A stretch of 6,801 bases of DNA. It comes from Kiloniellales bacterium. Its GTDB lineage: Bacteria > Pseudomonadota > Alphaproteobacteria > Kiloniellales > JAKSDN01. The DNA is taken from assembly GCA_022360075.1 (NCBI GenBank), contig JAKSDN010000137.1, positions 1-6,801 on the forward strand. The letters run 5' to 3'. Below the pieces are notes generated by a model that saw only the letters and a list, made by a program, of their open reading frames with translations, had not been told where the DNA came from and made no database searches. Of the stretch, positions 5,908-6,801 are shown piece after piece (within the stretch, counting starts at the first letter, position 1; the number at the start of each line of letters is the position of its first letter). The position numbers and the translations under genes are program-made.

Positions 5908-6663
5908 ATGACCGCGTTGAAGAAGTTCCTCTTCGATACCTCCTTCGACTCGCAAAGCGAGCACGCGGCGCAGAAGCGCACGCGCGTCGAGGAGAGCGAG
6001 GCACCGGAGCCCCCGCCGCCGCCGAGCTTCAGCGAGGAGGAACTCGCCGCCGCCCGTGCCGAAGCCCATGCCGCCGGCAAGGCCGAGGGCCTACAGGAAG
6101 GGATGAACAGCCAGGAAAGGGCCGCGGCCGAGGCATTCGGCGCGCTCCAGGGTGAGGTCGGCAAGCTCTTACAGATCGCCGAGGCACAGCACGAGGCACA
6201 GGTCCACGGCGCGACCGAAACCGCGATCGAGGTCGTCCGCAAGCTCTTCCCCAGGCTCGCCGAGGCCCGGGCCCTTCAGGAGCTCGAGCCGGTGATCGCG
6301 GAGAGCCTGGCGCTCGCAACCGAAGAGCCGCGGGTGGTGATCCGGGTCAGCCCGACCATGGGGGAGCCGGTGACCGAGCGGCTCACGGCGCTCACCCAAG
6401 TGGCCGGCTTCGACGGCAAGCTGGTGACGATTCCCGATGAAGCGCTCGAAGCCAGCTCGGTCCGCGTCGAGTGGGCCGCGGGCGGCGCCGAGCGCGACAC
6501 GGCGCGAATCTGGCGGGAGATCGACGGCCTGCTCGAGCGCTGGCTGACGACGCTGCCACCGTGCTCGGACGAGGACGAGGCCGAAGGGGGCGCCGAAGCC
6601 GCCGTCTCGCCAGACCCTTTGCCGGCACCAGACCCGGCGGCAGCCGCCGCCCAGACAGCGTGA
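5908..6663 (+). CDS. fliH: Flagellar export regulator FliH (FlbE-like)
   Basis: FliH holds and regulates the export ATPase FliI and ties it to the C ring through FliN. The 251-residue protein begins with KKFLFDTSFD (5-14), common in alphaproteobacterial FliH/FlbE proteins. A proline run (34-39) follows, then the family's glycine repeat A53-G57-G61-G65 spaced by three residues, in a helical, probably coiled-coil stretch (about 43-100). A conserved FliH C-domain covers about 105-212 (ending IDGLLERW). The last 40 residues are acidic and then Pro/Ala-rich, and look like a disordered extension. The start at 5908 has only a weak ribosome binding site (ACGAG); the gap after fliG is 24 bases, so coupling to fliG translation is possible. 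Position between fliG and fliN matches the Caulobacter order fliF-fliG-flbE-fliN. Confidence 0.9.
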   Translation: MTALKKFLFDTSFDSQSEHAAQKRTRVEESEAPEPPPPPSFSEEELAAARAEAHAAGKAEGLQEGMNSQERAAAEAFGALQGEVGKLLQIAEAQHEAQVHGATETAIEVVRKLFPRLAEARALQELEPVIAESLALATEEPRVVIRVSPTMGEPVTERLTALTQVAGFDGKLVTIPDEALEASSVRVEWAAGGAERDTARIWREIDGLLERWLTTLPPCSDEDEAEGGAEAAVSPDPLPAPDPAAAAAQTA

Positions 6664-6691
6664 CGCCGAGCGCTGAGCAAGGAGATCCGAG

Positions 6692-6801
6692 ATGGAGAAC
6701 GAAGAGAACCTGGACCTTGCCGATCTGGACAAGGAAGGACCGGACGTTCCGGACGACGAGCCGGAAGAGGTGCCTCAGGAGGAAGAGAAGGCACCGACCA
6801 A
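6692..6801 (+). CDS. fliN: Flagellar motor switch protein FliN, N-terminal part only
   Basis: An ATG at 6692 follows a strong ribosome binding site, AAGGAG (6679-6684), with seven bases between. The frame stays open to the end of the window, giving 36 complete codons (MENEENLDLADLDKEGPDVP at the start). The peptide is very acidic, nearly half Asp and Glu, and looks disordered. FliN proteins of this class often have such an acidic leader before the SpoA domain that builds the lower C ring. That domain is beyond the window, so the identification rests mainly on the gene order after fliH. Confidence 0.75.
   Translation, partial: MENEENLDLADLDKEGPDVPDDEPEEVPQEEEKAPT

Noticed and set aside
3220..6069. 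A 949-codon open frame on the minus strand, antisense to fliF, fliG and the start of fliH
   Set aside because: fliF, fliG and fliH happen to lie in the same forward frame and have GC-rich third positions, which keeps the opposite frame free of stops. The translation (rich in His, Leu, Gly, Arg, Asp) is a composition artefact and matches no family I know, while the forward genes are certain.
1..6801. CRISPR arrays, tRNA or rRNA genes, insertion-sequence transposases, toxin-antitoxin or defence genes
   Set aside because: None seen: no regularly spaced repeats, no cloverleaf-like sequence, and all substantial genes are flagellar or sciP.

Overview
The window is a stretch of flagellar genes, all on the + strand, from a GC-rich alphaproteobacterium. 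The evidence for that group is a SciP/DUF1153 regulator next to fliF, the gene order sciP-fliF-fliG-fliH-fliN, a FliH with the N-terminal sequence KKFLFDTSFD, and intergenic repeats of a kind common in this class. The gene order and the long FlgE suggest a relative of Rhodospirillales or Caulobacterales. This is inference, and I would not name a genus.

Layout. Positions 1-1815 are the 3' part of flgE (hook protein), whose first codons lie before the window. A hairpin that probably ends its transcript follows. Positions 1816-2557 contain no gene I can support. They hold a REP-like pair of hairpins (1951-2033), a second repeat-type hairpin (2139-2185), a long bulged stem-loop (2329-2378), a further inverted repeat (2387-2428) and an AT-rich promoter region with several palindromes (2432-2522). 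sciP follows (2558-2848), then a 293-base leader with a possible CtrA site. After that come fliF (3142-4854), fliG (4867-5883), fliH (5908-6663) and the first 36 codons of fliN (6692 to the window edge), closely spaced and probably one operon.

How the genes work together. FliF forms the MS ring in the inner membrane. FliG sits on its C-terminal tail and takes torque from the stator. FliN forms the outer part of the C ring, and FliH links the export ATPase to FliN. FlgE forms the extracellular hook, exported by the same apparatus. SciP is known in Caulobacter as a small protein that binds CtrA and blocks activation of CtrA-dependent promoters, which include early flagellar operons. It could therefore act on the operon beside it.

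The genes are ordinary members of known families, and I see no new enzyme or defence system. The best candidate for something undescribed is the sciP leader. A 13-pair inverted repeat (2523-2564) puts the ribosome binding site in the loop and the start codon in the stem, and it begins about where a predicted promoter would start the mRNA. Also worth a look are the motif repeats inside the FlgE insert, the repeat-rich gap before sciP, and the possible CtrA box and 30-codon upstream ORF ahead of fliF.
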